From Rutpela maculata (taxonomy: Eukaryota > Arthropoda > Insecta > Coleoptera > Cerambycidae), in the NCBI GenBank assembly GCA_936432065.2, contig OW386291.2:13679821-13743820 (forward strand): DNA of 64,000 bases. The letters are read 5' to 3'. Shown here one piece after another: positions 23,051 to 35,873 of the stretch (positions are counted from its first letter, which is position 1; the number at the start of each line of letters is the position of its first letter). The notes under the pieces are model-generated. The model was not told the DNA's origin, did no database searches, and saw only the letters and a list, made by a program, of their open reading frames with translations. The position numbers and the translations under genes were made by a program.

Positions 23051-25030
23051 AGACTTCCTTCGAACAAATACGTCAAGTTGACGTACTGTTCTCGATTTTT
23101 AAGGAAAGATGATGTCCACTCTAGTGTAATGATTTATATTGATCCTATGTTTGTGATGTGCTCTAATCCTAATCAGTATCGTTTGACAAATATTTATCCG
23201 GTAGAATTATACACAATATCACAAGTTGGGTGTGAAAAATAAAATAAATAGCAGTTCAGGTAAATCTGAATGTGCTGAGGTATTTATTGATTATTTTATA
23301 GAACATGGCATATCCTGAAAAATTAAAAATGTATAAATACCACTTTTTAGAAAAACGACCCAAACTTAATTATAATTATATATTATAAAGAAGTCACCGT
23401 TTTATTTAAATCTTCAATAAGTTACTTCCTGAGAAGTATTTATCGTTACACCGCACATCTGCATCTAAATTGGATTTATTTTCGTGAATAGTTATAAGCT
23501 ATAAGTCAAATAATTTATTTAAAATGGACATAATTATCTATTGATTGTTGTAAACAAACAGCACAGCACGTATATTTTTTGTGTCCTATTTGCTTTTTCA
23601 ATTTCCCTGAGTCATTGTTTTCGCTCTGACGCCCGATATATAATTAAGTTGTTTTTCTTTTGTCACTAATCTCATTTATTTCACCCTTATCGACTTGCTC
23701 TATTTCTAATCCCTAATTGATTTTTATCAACAAAGCATTTCAAGTCCATATAACTACATATACAGCGAATTTCCGGTCCTAACTTGATAAAATTTACGAC
23801 ACCCTTTAAGAAATAGTGACAGTCACAGTATGAAATAAAAACATAGTTTCATTGTATCGGTCATTAACATGGTAGCCAATTTTTTTTATATAATTGTACC
23901 AATTAAACCTCATTACTAGTGACAAACAGCTAGATCGAATTTTGACAGCACCTGCATGCAGTTTTATCGTATGTAATATCACTAGTGCTTATAATATTTA
24001 ATATAAAGAGTGCAAATTGGCAGTTTATTATACGAGTGGTATTTGGGGAGAATATTTCACGAATAAATAATTCATTAAGTATGTCTTCAATATTATGTTT
24101 TGTAATGAATTGCCTTCAGAAGTTTTCTAGTCACTTTTAGAGTTTTCATCATTTAATCATAATAATGCATAAAAATGCATTTCCAAAATGACTCATCTAA
24201 TAAAAAACAAAGTAGGTATAAATGATGTAATGGCAATGACAACAAGATACGTTAAATCATATTGTAACTTATAGACTGTTATTCCCAACAAAGAGTGCTC
24301 TAGCACGCTTCGACCAATCACACTACGAGCAAAGCCAGACAATATTGCATTTTACCAATCTCTCGCTTTTATGTTCTAAGGTTGCGGAGACCAGATGAAC
24401 TAGTACCGCCATCTAGTAACGCTAGCTTAACACTGTGTAGATAGGGAATTTCTCAAGAATTATTATACTAAAGTGTTTCTTAATACATATTTATGTATTT
24501 AATACCCATTTTTAATATAAGAAGTTTATTTAAGTACAACGGATTATAACATATAGTGCTACTTAGGTATTCCAACGTTTTGATTTTCCGAATGTGTTAA
24601 GCTGTTTTGTGATGAATTACCATACGTAAGTACATTTGTGTATTTAACATGAAATAATTGATTTGTTTGCTTCGTAGGCATTTGTATTTGATTTTAGTTG
24701 TGAAAATTGTTTTGTAATTACGTTAGGTATTATAAGCCATTGAAAGCTGTGTCTAACTTGTCTCGAACCTAGGTATAAAGGTTTAGCCTTCGCTTTGAAT
24801 TTGGGAGTTGTCAACTTACGTATGTGGTGGTTTTAGGTTATTTTTATATTATTATATTACTACGTATATAATACAATACTACAATTTACGTTAACAATTA
24901 GTAATAAGCTAGAGAAGATATTTATAGATAAAATTTAAAAGCTCGAGCATTTCACGAAACAAAACGTCAAAAAGTTATCGCAATATTCGCCGCTGCAGCG
25001 ACATAAAAAATTAGAGCGAAAAATTTTGCA
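23051..25030. other. No recognised gene
   Basis: AT-rich. A more GC-balanced patch at 24290-24440 contains an ACCGCCATCTAGT run, which might be a transcribed or promoter region. Nothing supports this beyond composition. Confidence 0.4.
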
Positions 25031-25045
25031 TGTTAGTACTGTCAA

Positions 25046-25125
25046 AATGTCGGCGTCTTTGGCGGTGCGGTAAAGATCAAAGATGCCGACGTTTTTTGAA
25101 TGCAGAGTAGATCTGAAGATAACTA
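25046..25125. repeat. CG-rich hairpin, GTCGGCGTCTTTG family
   Basis: The arms AATGTCGGCGTCTTTG (25046-25061) and CAAAGATGCCGACGTT (25078-25093) pair with a single mismatched position inside. The right flank TAGATCTGAAGA matches the inverted left flank of the 17.2-kb copy. Confidence 0.7.
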
Positions 25126-27389
25126 TACTACGGATTGTGAAACTGCGATCTCGAATAGTCTACTTTTCCCTTTATTAAATGTTGACATAAATGCAAAGAA
25201 TTGCTACAGTGTAGTAGGTATAGTAAAAGGGATTGTGTCAAAGCAATGTCGGCGGCATCGCCTAATTAAAGTAATTATAGTAAAAAACATATAAAAGTAC
25301 CGCCGTAAACTGCAATTGTAAAAGAATCAACTACGTCTTTAAATAATTGCCAGTACGTTTCACAAATGTAGTAGATTTCCGATAAAAGTAGGTTACGTAT
25401 TAACTTTTTAAAATGATGTAACGAAGCGTTTTCTTGGCAATATTAAAATGCATTCAATTACTGTTCGCCTTCGTTACGTGTTCCGTTTCCATTTCAAACT
25501 TAATTGAATATTCACATTTATTCAATTTGATGACCTCTATCGTACTATAACCAAGTTCAAATACGCGAAGAACTATATACAAAGTAGGATTCTATAATTT
25601 AGACAATTGTAAATCTTCTAAACCGAAAGAAGGTATTCTTTGCGACTTTAATTACCAGAGGCGCTAATTGTCACTCCGGGAGTAGGATACCCAAAAGAGC
25701 ATTTTGAAAACGCGAGTCCTCTACCAGCCGTCAAAGGGTAAGCAAGCAATTTTAAATCATCTCTTCAGCTTGAAACCGCAAGCAGGCACCGTGTTATCAA
25801 GGTGATAAGATAAGTGTACCACGTTTTTACCGTATAAAGTGAATTTTAAACTCATTATATTTTAAAAGAATTAAAATATTATTTCCGATTTCCGAATTGT
25901 TAGTGTATTTATTACCGAAATTATAATTTGTTAAAATAGTCACACTCGAGTAAGAGTAATTGCAATCTTGAGAATTATCCAAACGGCTGTGTTCAAGTAA
26001 TTTTCTTTAGGCCCGTACCTTAGAAAGGGAGCATAGTAGATATTTCGAAAGAATACCAGAAAGTTAGATTTTTCCGTGTTTGTCATTTTAACTTGTACCG
26101 TGATTCTTCAATTTAACGAGTTAAATGATACTTATAATTTTAAATTCTCGAGTTTTTGTCTAAACGTATATGTTTCCAGTAGTTTTTCTCAGGACCGAAA
26201 CCTAGAAAAAAAAAGAAACATATCAGATATTTTGAGAGAATACCTGAAAACCGTGTACCGTTCAGATTATTTTAACTTAAACCGTGCATAAAATTTTAAT
26301 GAGTTAAAATAAAAATAAAACTGAAAAACTGTCATGTTACCGGATTGATAAGAACGTGTTTTAACTCCATTTTATTTTGGTTATTAGTATATTTTACGAA
26401 GTAAAGTAAAATCTGAAATTTTGAAGGGTTTAGTAAATCTGTTATAGTCCGGGGACTTAATCCGAAAATCGGAAATTCTAGAAATTAAAAATTTTATATT
26501 TTCAACACGTGTTAGCCGCTCTGATAATACCGCCTGACTTTACTGCCAACATAAACGTCGTCTGATTATTCCGAAGCAGAATTACCGCCTGTGTTAACTG
26601 CTGTAAATAATTGTAAAGCTATCGCTTGATATTCAAACACTGCCTGTTTTTGCTTGCTGCTTGATTATTTTCTTTGCTATTTTTTAATTACTGCTTTAAT
26701 GCTGGCGCATCCGCCATCTTGAGAACCGCCTGCTTGCCACCGCTGTTACCGAAATTACTTTCCGCTAATTTGTAACTAGTAGTATAAACCTACTCCCCGC
26801 TTGGTTGTCCACGTCACAAAATGGCGTCCGAAGTTATAAAACCTCTGAATTTCCGCTAATTTGTAACTAGTAGTAAAAACCTTCTTTCTGTTTGGTTGTA
26901 GTCAGATTTTAAATCTAATTTAAGTCAAAGTCTAGTCATTCTCATAATTTTGTAAATTATTAAATGATATATTAAATGACATATTTTAAGTTGACGTTAT
27001 TTATGATGAACTCCTTATGAGTTGCTCCTATTTTTTTTTGCTACTGCTGATGTCAATTTTACTTGTACAATAAACATTGTTGTTTTACTACTGAATGTGA
27101 GTAAAAATATAATCCACAGTTTTGACCTCTGGAAATTTCCGTTTCTTCACAGAGTTTATCCCAGCCCTACTGAGGCTATTGTGGGACCTTTGCCCCATGT
27201 AAAAATTGTAAAGGTGGCGCCCGAGTGAAACCGAAGTGGATCTCGGCGTCAAAGTGACGCTTCCACTCGTTTATGCGCTAGGCGATTGGAAGAAACCACG
27301 TCACAATGAAATAAAATTCACTTTATCATGTTGTGTACATTTGTGATGCACACGGTACATGGCAGTTTGACTTTGTTTGTTATGTACGA
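25126..27389. other. No recognised gene; one short direct repeat
   Basis: TTTCCGCTAATTTGTAACTA plus GTAGTA occurs at about 26757-26785 and again at 26849-26877, spaced 92 bp apart. Two degenerate segments near 25990-26060 and 26160-26240 share AGTARTTTTCT, CAGGACCG-like, TAGAAA and ATACCWGAAA, suggesting an older duplication. No gene was identified. Confidence 0.45.
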
Positions 27390-27393
27390 TTAA

Positions 27394-27777
27394 GGGCCGG
27401 TTTTATAGGTACAGATTAAACCTAAGTTTAACTAGAAGATTCTGTTGAGGCCCGAAATAAAACTAAATAGCGTATTTAGCAAAGTGTATATTAAGCACAT
27501 CCATCAAACAGAAAATTAACAAGAACCTTTTAACACGAACTCAAAGAGACTCTTCTCACAGCAGATTTTTTAATACAAAAACCCTCGCAAAAACCATTCG
27601 ATAACTATCGATAATAACTGGCAATAACAACTATCAATACCACAGAAGCTTTATTCAAATTTATTAATAATTTCCTATTTGATGAATGGGCTTAATATAC
27701 ACTTTGCTAAACACGCTATTTACTTTTATTTCGGACCTCAACAGAATCTTCTAGTTAAACTTAGGTAAAACCGGCCC
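27394..27777. mobile_element. MITE, 384 bp, TTAA target duplication
   Basis: The termini GGGCCGGTTTTA and TAAAACCGGCCC are flanked by TTAA on both sides (27390-27393 and 27778-27781). The arms pair for about 90 bp, including AAGTTTAACTAGAAGATTCT and TTCTGTTGAGG. A TTAA duplication is used by piggyBac and Kolobok elements. The GGG start slightly favours Kolobok. No coding content. Confidence 0.8.
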
Positions 27778-27781
27778 TTAA

Positions 27782-28196
27782 TACTATTATACTATTTATT
27801 GGGAAAAAATGTGTTATGTTGCAAGAGTCTTATTGGGTTTTTGTATTTAATTATTATAAAAATAAACATAATAAACACGCTACACGTATTAAACAGAACT
27901 GGAAAATATCTGTTTGACTCCAAATTTTTTTTTTATTTGCTAAATTACATGTTTTTGTAAGAACCATGACCGTGTTTAGGTTAAATGTATTGGCAAAAAT
28001 ACATTGTAGCTGACTATGATGAATATTTCACCATTTTGTCGTTTTTCTGAATGTTTGCAAGATAATATTTATGTCTATATAAGAGCCGTCTCTGCCGCCG
28101 AGATAAAATTCCCGAGCCATGGACTGATGTTATTATGATGTTATGGGTGTATTACCCGTTGCTTTGCTGGAATTAATATTCGTTATGCAAACAATT
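27782..28196. other. No recognised gene
   Basis: AT-rich. A short GC-rich patch (GAGCCGTCTCTGCCGCCGAG) lies at 28083-28102. Confidence 0.4.
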
Positions 28197-28520
28197 TGTC
28201 AAAAACGACTCCCTGTAATAGGGAAGATGCATGAAATTTTAAAATGCTTGAAAAAGTGATTTGCTCTTAATTTCCATTACCCAGAAAATGATTATAACAA
28301 AAGAAATTCAAAATAAAATTTATTTTCCGTAAAATTAATATTTAGATTATGCTGTAATTTGTAAACAAAACCACGTGACTGCAAACGGTTTCTTATTGGC
28401 GTGAAGTCAATGATGACATCCGTTAGTCGGATAATTTGTCCAAAGTAGACGCAGTGTCCTAACCTCTCGCTGACGTCTGTCTACGAACTAATTTTGGAGA
28501 ATCTTGAATGTAACCATATT
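28197..28520. repeat. Dispersed ~310-bp repeat, copy 1
   Basis: This matches 62630-62925 in the same orientation over its length. Shared pieces are TTTTAAAATGCTTGAAAAA, TTTATTTTCCGTAAAAT, ACGGTTTCTTATTGGCGTGA, GTGTCCTAACCTCT and GAATCTTGAATG. No terminal repeats or coding frame were seen. Confidence 0.75.
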
Positions 28521-29026
28521 TGTAGTGATACTCTTAGTTTTACATTTAGGCACAATGCAATATTTGTAATTCATAAGTCATAATATGTCGTTCACTAGCT
28601 CATTAACCAAATAATAACACAATAATACCACAAACAAGAACTTGGTAAACTGACTGTAAACAATAAACAGTAAACTGACATTTGACAAACTTACGAAACT
28701 ACAGAAGCATGTTTCTACGGAAAAAGAAACTTCCGTTCACTACTCCGTCCTTGTCTGACAAGATCTGATTGGTTGAAGAAAACGTCCGATTGGCTTAACC
28801 GTCTGTACACAGACCGAGAAAAAAGATGGAATATAGTGCACGCAAGTTTCTCTCTCTGTGTCACTTTCTCTAGTCGAGTGCACCTTCTAGTTTGTTATTA
28901 ATTTAGATGGACAAATCATAACGGGAAACGTCACAGTTAATGGCGCCAGATAACTGCCGTTTTGAAATATCCAAATTCCTCACCGATTAAATTATTTATT
29001 TTCTCACTGTATTAACATTCAAAAAA
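28521..29026. other. No recognised gene
   Basis: AT-rich flank of the large palindrome. A moderately GC-balanced patch at 28730-28900 has no recognisable feature. Confidence 0.4.
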
Positions 29027-29467
29027 TCGTAAATTTTACATTTTTATAACTTTTTTTTGATACTGTATCGATTTTTAATATAAAAAAAAGTCATGCAACT
29101 TCTCTATTATGCGATTATGAGTAATAGCACTATTTTACATCGTTACACAATAATAGAACTACCACATACCAATTAATTCACTTCTCGGTGTAATTTATTA
29201 TTTGCCAAATTGGCCAATTGGCGAACATAAGTATGCATGCAAATGCATTTTTACTTTTCGAAAATAAAACTGCAAATAATATTGCGACAGGTCAGTGAGT
29301 GTGTAGGTAGACTGTCACAATAATATAAATTACCGGTCATAATTGGTATTTTTATATTGTAGATACGCGAATATCTAAATATAAAAAAATGTAATATATA
29401 TAGATTTTCCCAATTTGAATGATCTTTGATTTGATCTTCATGGGTCATTTTAAAAACAAAATATCTA

Positions 29468-30171
29468 CAGAGTGACCCATTTAAAAGCGGAACACCTCGC
29501 TAAAATATTTATTTATTGTGCGGTTTGAATCAAATTTTACTCAAGTATAGAACAAATTAGGATCTAATTATGACTAGAAAAACATTCGATCCTACAAATG
29601 CAAAGCCACCTGCGGTACCAAAATATGCGGAAAGAATCAAAAAATCATATTAGGCATTTTTTTATCGGAAAATGTTGTTAATGAAACTTGTTTGGAATTG
29701 TCCAAAAACGTTAAGTCCAAAATTTAATCAAAATAAAAAAAATATTGTAATTTTGATTAAAATAATGTTCCAAGTCCGAAAATATATTTTTAATGGATTT
29801 TTTTATTTAGAAAACTGTACTATCACAATTTTATTTGAAATTAAACCCAAACTGCCAGGGAGTTGTCAAGTAATTTGTAGTTTTTTTTAAATAATTATTT
29901 TTAAAATTTCAATTTTTTTATTTTGATTAAATTTTGGACAATTCTGAACAAGTTTCATCACCAAAATTTTCCGATAAAAAAAGCCTAATATGATTTTTTG
30001 ATTTTTTCCGCGCATTTTGATACCGCAGGTGACTTTGCATTTTTAGGAGGCAAATATATTTTTTTTTGGTCATAATTAGATCCTAATTTGTTCTATATTT
30101 GAGTAAAATTTGATTCAAATCGCACAATAAATAAAAAATTTTTATGTTTCGCTTTTAAATGGGTCACTCTG
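29468..30171. mobile_element. TA-target MITE, 704 bp (left arm copy)
   Basis: The ends CAGAGTGACCCATTTAAAAG and CTTTTAAATGGGTCACTCTG are exact complements, flanked by TA (29466-29467 and 30172-30173). The arms pair for over 300 bp, including GATCCTAATTTGTTCTATA-like blocks around a short AT-rich centre. The features suit a Tc1/mariner-type MITE. A diverged right end of a relative is at 45296-45464. A frame at 29672-29890 is translated repeat. Confidence 0.85.
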
Positions 30172-30173
30172 TA

Positions 30174-30859
30174 TATACATTATACATGAATATATGTTTA
30201 TTATTTTAACTTTCAATTTGCTATATTCTTAGAAATGCTCTTAAAACAATGGAAAAAAATACAAAACTGATAAATCTAATTAGGAGGGGAGTTAGAGTAG
30301 CTCACAGATTTTATGTTACACTTGATATACTTCTGGTTCCACAGTCTTGAGGTTTAGCACATTTTTAAATAAGGGACTTAAACTAATGAATTCAAATCAA
30401 AAACAGAAATTTCGATGTTGAAAAATGTTTACTTCAAATTTGAAATGCTGTAGTTCCAAATGTGCTACAGTTTTAAAACTGTATATTGGAATAATAAAGT
30501 TAAATTTGAAAATTCGTAAGGTGTGGTTTAGTTTTTTAGCAAAAAATGCCCGCGACTTTTTTGGTACTTTCCGATTACAGCTGAAATTCGGTACAGACAT
30601 TTTTTGGCATCTAAGATTGATGAAAAAAGTCTCAAATGGAAAATTCAATAACCGGCTTTAAGGAAAAGTCTTTTCAAATTTTGAAGCATTCCGAAAGAAG
30701 TGGTAACTTAATTTTTTTAGCCTATATCATAGCAACAGCCCCCAGAAGCCGATAATTACAAAAAAATCTGAATCCTATCAGAAATAAAAACAAATATCCA
30801 CTGTCGAAAGATGCTTTAAATATAGTTTCCCAACATTTTTCTGGCACAAGGGGTATTAC
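30174..30859. other. Left-arm DNA between MITE and hAT relic
   Basis: Mirrored at 32570-33255. Overlapping frames at 30397-30661 on both strands are reciprocal shadows with no motif. The stretch could be the interior of the hAT element whose transposase end lies next to it. Confidence 0.35.
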
Positions 30860-31145
30860 CGTTAATAATTAATTATGTTGGAAGCAATCCGATCCGTTCC
30901 AAGAAGCAATGTTTTCAGAAGAAATATTACAAAATGTTAACGTAGTGGTGGAAATCTCAAAAAAATATTCCACAAATTAACAAAGTACTGATCTGATCAT
31001 TCCCTTTCTGTGTGCCGTTGTTTCTTCTGCAGACATTGAAAGAATATTTTCTTCATATGGACTTGTTCATTCAGATATTAGGAATAGATTGGGCAATGAA
31101 AAAGCATCTAAATTAGTATTTAAACTTATAATATTTAATATGTCT
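30860..31145 (+). pseudogene. hAT transposase C-terminal relic (left arm)
   Basis: The plus strand reads WKQSDPFQEAMFSEE, then one stop, then IPFLCAVVSSADIERIFSSY and GLVHSDIRNRLGNEKASKLV. This is the hAT dimerisation domain: a small-residue stretch, then the S-x-x-x-E-R-x-F-S box, then R-N-R-L. In intact hAT transposases this segment lies at the C-terminus and completes the RNase-H-like fold with its catalytic glutamate. The upstream catalytic domain is not recognisable, and an in-frame stop is present. It ends at ATTTAATATG beside the AT run. Confidence 0.85.
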
Positions 31146-31162
31146 TGTTTTGTTCTGTTTTG

Positions 31163-31283
<121 letters not shown>

Positions 31284-31482
31284 TTTACTAAACGTAATTT
31301 CTCTCTGAAGCAACCCTCTATACATCCTTATTTAAAAATAAGGAAATTGACCAGACTACAACAAATTGCAAGTCTGGCGCGTTAAGTGTAATAATCACAT
31401 ATTACTACGAAACGCTGTAATTCGATTTTAGCAAACACCGACCGAAAGACTTATTCCTAAATTAAAGGAACTCTCGTGTCAG
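31284..31482 (-). repeat. ~200-bp core unit A
   Basis: Read on the minus strand it runs from CTGACACGAGAGTTCC through AAGTCTTTCGGTCGGTG, TTACGCGCCAGACTTGC-like and GGTCAATTTCCTTATTTTTA to TTACGTTTAGTAAAT. The same unit occurs as B (31582-31783) and C (32018-32218) in the other orientation. It is non-coding, with a strong internal TTATTTAAAAATAA-type palindrome. Confidence 0.8.
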
Positions 31483-31581
31483 CCACTGCACACCACTTGC
31501 AGACTGCAGTTTCGAGCTGTTGGCTCTCATCAGTGCAAGGTAGGCATGCAGTGACTAGCAACGAGATTTCCGGTTTTCTGG

Positions 31582-31783
31582 CTGACACGAGAGTTCCTTT
31601 AATTTAGGAATAAGTCTTTCGGTCGGTGTTTGCTAAAATCGAATTACAGCGTTTCGTAGTAATATGTGATTATTACACTTAACGCGCCAGACTTGCAATT
31701 TGTTGTAGTCTGGTCAATTTCCTTATTTTTAAATAAGGATGTATAGAGGGTTGCTTCAGAGAGAAATTACGTTTAGTAAATAC
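31582..31783 (+). repeat. ~200-bp core unit B, in the palindrome loop
   Basis: Identical by eye to unit C over most of its length, and the inverse of unit A. Units A and B form their own hairpin with a ~100-bp loop. After B the sequence is unique: CTCTGCCTTCTAGAAGC, then a CGCGAGATGGCGCC patch near 31861. Confidence 0.8.
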
Positions 31784-32017
31784 TCTGCCTTCTAGAAGCA
31801 TATTTTTGAACATTTGCTGCCCATCTCAGGCTAACCAATTCGATTGTAGTGAACAGCGACCGCGAGATGGCGCCTTCGATTTATTTTGCATGTTGCAGTC
31901 TTAAGATTGTGAACATGTACCATGTCACCGGAAATCTCGTTGCCAGTCACTGCATGCCTACCTTGCACTAATGAGAGCCAACAGCTCGAAACTGCAGTCT
32001 GCAAGTGGTGTGCAGTG

Positions 32018-32213
32018 GCTGACACGAGAGTTCCTTTAATTTAGGAATAAGTCTTTCGGTCGGTGTTTGCTAAAATCGAATTACAGCGTTTCGTAGTAAT
32101 ATGTGATTATTACACTTAACGCGCCAGACTTGCAATTTGTTGTAGTCTGGTCAATTTCCTTATTTTTAAATAAGGATGTATAGAGGGTTGCTTCAGAGAG
32201 AAATTACGTTTAG

Positions 32214-32218
<5 letters not shown>
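32018..32218 (+). repeat. ~200-bp core unit C
   Basis: It has the same orientation as B and the same start (CTGACACGAGAGTTCC) and end (TTTAGTAAATAT). The 100 bp before it (31928-32017) is the inverse of 31483-31573, with two or more substitutions. Confidence 0.8.
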
Positions 32219-32266
<48 letters not shown>

Positions 32267-32283
32267 CAAAACAGAACAAAACA

Positions 32284-32569
32284 AGACATATTAAATATTA
32301 TAAGTTTAAATACTAATTTAGATGCTTTTTCATTGCCCAATCTATTCCTAATATCTGAATGAACAAGTCCATATGAAGAAAATATTCTTTCAATGTCTGC
32401 AGAAGAAACAACGGCACACAGAAAGGGAATGATCAGATCAGTACTTTGTTAATTTGTGGAATATTTTTTTGAGATTTCCACCACTACGTTAACATTTTGT
32501 AATATTTCTTCTGAAAACATTGCTTCTTGGAACGGATCGGATTGCTTCCAACATAATTAATTATTAACG
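32284..32569 (-). pseudogene. hAT transposase C-terminal relic (right arm)
   Basis: Mirror image of 30860-31145 and identical by eye. It shows the same SSADIERIFSSYGL box and the same in-frame stop on the minus strand. The stop therefore predates the inverted duplication, or was homogenised between the arms. Confidence 0.85.
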
Positions 32570-33257
32570 GTAATACCCCTTGTGCCAGAAAAATGTTGGG
32601 AAACTATATTTAAAGCATCTTTCGACAGTGGATATTTGTTTTTATTTCTGATAGGATTCAGATTTTTTTGTAATTATCGGCTTCTGGGGGCTGTTGCTAT
32701 GATATAGGCTAAAAAAATTAAGTTACCACTTCTTTCGGAATGCTTCAAAATTTGAAAAGACTTTTCCTTAAAGCCGGTTATTGAATTTTCCATTTGAGAC
32801 TTTTTTCATCAATCTTAGATGCCAAAAAATGTCTGTACCGAATTTCAGCTGTAATCGGAAAGTACCAAAAAAGTCGCGGGCATTTTTTGCTAAAAAACTA
32901 AACCACACCTTACGAATTTTCAAATTTAACTTTATTATTCCAATATACAGTTTTAAAACTGTAGCACATTTGGAACTACAGCATTTCAAATTTGAAGTAA
33001 ACATTTTTCAACATCGAAATTTCTGTTTTTGATTTGAATTCATTAGTTTAAGTCCCTTATTTAAAAATGTGCTAAACCTCAAGACTGTGGAACCAGAAGT
33101 ATATCAAGTGTAACATAAAATCTGTGAGCTACTCTAACTCCCCTCCTAATTAGATTTATCAGTTTTGTATTTTTTTCCATTGTTTTAAGAGCATTTCTAA
33201 GAATATAGCAAATTGAAAGTTAAAATAATAAACATATATTCATGTATAATGTATATA

Positions 33258-33961
33258 CAGAGTGACCCATTTAAAAGCGAAACATAAAAAATTTTTATTT
33301 ATTGTGCGATTTGAATCAAATTTTACTCAAATATAGAACAAATTAGGATCTAATTATGACCAAAAAAAAATATATTTGCCTCCTAAAAATGCAAAGTCAC
33401 CTGCGGTACCAAAATGCGCGGAAAAAATCAAAAAATCATATTAGGCTTTTTTTATCGGAAAATTTTGGTGATGAAACTTGTTCAGAATTGTCCAAAATTT
33501 AATCAAAATAAAAAAATTGAAATTTTAAAAATAATTATTTAAAAAAAACTACAAATTACTTGACAACTCCCTGGCAGTTTGGGTTTAATTTCAAATAAAA
33601 TTGTGATAGTACAGTTTTCTAAATAAAAAAATCCATTAAAAATATATTTTCGGACTTGGAACATTATTTTAATCAAAATTACAATATTTTTTTTATTTTG
33701 ATTAAATTTTGGACTTAACGTTTTTGGACAATTCCAAACAAGTTTCATTAACAACATTTTCCGATAAAAAAATGCCTAATATGATTTTTTGATTCTTTCC
33801 GCATATTTTGGTACCGCAGGTGGCTTTGCATTTGTAGGATCGAATGTTTTTCTAGTCATAATTAGATCCTAATTTGTTCTATACTTGAGTAAAATTTGAT
33901 TCAAACCGCACAATAAATAAATATTTTAGCGAGGTGTTCCGCTTTTAAATGGGTCACTCTG
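33258..33961. mobile_element. TA-target MITE, 704 bp (right arm copy)
   Basis: Mirror image of 29468-30171, with the CAGAGTGACCC end at 33258 and the GGGTCACTCTG end at 33961, both beside TA. It was copied together with the arm rather than inserted independently, because the flanking DNA is mirrored too. Confidence 0.85.
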
Positions 33962-34403
33962 TAGATATTTTGTTTTTAAAATGACCCATGAAGATCAAAT
34001 CAAAGATCATTCAAATTGGGAAAATCTATATATATTACATTTTTTTATATTTAGATATTCGCGTATCTACAATATAAAAATACCAATTATGACCGGTAAT
34101 TTATATTATTGTGACAGTCTACCTACACACTCACTGACCTGTCGCAATATTATTTGCAGTTTTATTTTCGAAAAGTAAAAATGCATTTGCATGCATACTT
34201 ATGTTCGCCAATTGGCCAATTTGGCAAATAATAAATTACACCGAGAAGTGAATTAATTGGTATGTGGTAGTTCTATTATTGTGTAACGATGTAAAATAGT
34301 GCTATTACTCATAATCGCATAATAGAGAAGTTGCATGACTTTTTTTTATATTAAAAATCGATACAGTATCAAAAAAAAGTTATAAAAATGTAAAATTTAC
34401 GAT

Positions 34404-34407
<4 letters not shown>

Positions 34408-34457
<50 letters not shown>
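34408..34457. repeat. AT microsatellite at the palindrome edge
   Basis: An (AT)n run of about 50 bp starts just outside the right arm. There is no matching run at the left edge. Confidence 0.9.
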
Positions 34458-34459
<2 letters not shown>

Positions 34460-34462
<3 letters not shown>

Positions 34463-35752
34463 TTATTTCAACCCTATTACATATGACATTATTTATGTGT
34501 TGCTTTTTTTTCCTCTAAGTTCTGTACTATAGTATTATTAATGTGAAATACTATTAAATCAAACAATGTCCACAAAAAAGTGATATAAATCGGATGTAGA
34601 TAGTGTAAAAAGGCATAAAGAGCAGGTTAGCACGTCGAGCTACCAAAGTGCCAGATATTTACTTGATTTATGTGTATTTTTATGTAGTTGCGGTTAAGGT
34701 TTTTATGTGTACGTGGATGTGTGGAAATGTGCATGGAAAAATGCAAAACACATCAATCATGGGTGTATAACAAGCCTCGAAGTGGGTGGATACCCCAGAC
34801 AGGTCATGAAACCAAATAAAAATAGATTCTAGTATTATATTTATATTGACAGATACATGGGATGGACGAATGTATTTGGTCAATGTCTATAGTGAAACAA
34901 TAAGGATATTGACAACTCGTTGTCTTAAATATTCTATTGGTATAATAAAATATATTTGCAAATGTACTTCAGATATTTTATGGGCTACAATTTAAATGGT
35001 CACTATAAAGTATTTTCGAACGTCAACCCTTTCAGTAAGAGATTTTTTTGTTTGTTTTTTCAAGACTAAGCATATTGGATTATTTAATGAATATTGAAAT
35101 AATATTAAATATTATATAATTCTTCCTGTCTGTAATTTGAAAAATATACCTATTTGTTGTCAAAATAAGCAATGAATCTGAAATGTATTTTCGAATAATT
35201 TCATTTTAGCATCCGTAAGCAGATTTACGAGTTCTCAAACTCAAACACATATTTTATACCATTTCCCAAAACTGCCTAATTGGTATCTTAAACAGACCGA
35301 CAGAAGAAAATGAGATTCTGTGGAAAACAGCGTCGAGGCATTTTTGAAACTTCCTACTAATCGAAGAAAACATTAAACAGAATACTGTGCTTCATTTATA
35401 CCCCTCTATAAGGGAACAGAATATGACACACATGATGTCAGTTTTACAAAATGTATAAAGGGTAATTCGGGTAATTCGTAGTAACAAGATAATACTTTAG
35501 AACTGCAAAATATCAATGATTTTGACGACTATGAAAAATATTCGCAATGTCTTTATTGTTCTAAGAGTATACCAATACAAAATGTATATGTAATGTAAGA
35601 CTAGTCAGCAGGTAGATACATACAAAATGAAAGTTCAAAGTAAATATTACCAAATCAGACTTCCAAAATTAAAAATTCATGTTTTTATTAACATCATAAT
35701 AAGGGTACCGAATTAAAAAATTAAATGAATGTTTTTGAACTGTTATAGTAAT
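34460..35752. other. No recognised gene
   Basis: AT-rich with scattered short frames (34680-34883 on the minus strand) that lack motifs. Confidence 0.4.
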
Positions 35753-35873
35753 TTACGTCACAAGACCGGAAAGTGGCGTTTTGCAGGTCGACCCAAGCAG
35801 ATTCCAAGGTGAACCGCAGGTGAGTCCTGGAAGCTTGGGGAGACCTGCAAAACACTATTTTTCGGTCGTGTAA
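35753..35873. mobile_element. Small MITE, 121 bp
   Basis: The left arm TTACGTCACAAGACCGGAAA continues to GTTTTGCAGGTC and CCCAAGC. It pairs with the right arm GCTTGGGGAGACCTGCAAAA through CGGTCGTGTAA. The arms are about 48 bp with a short loop. No clear target duplication was found. Confidence 0.7.
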
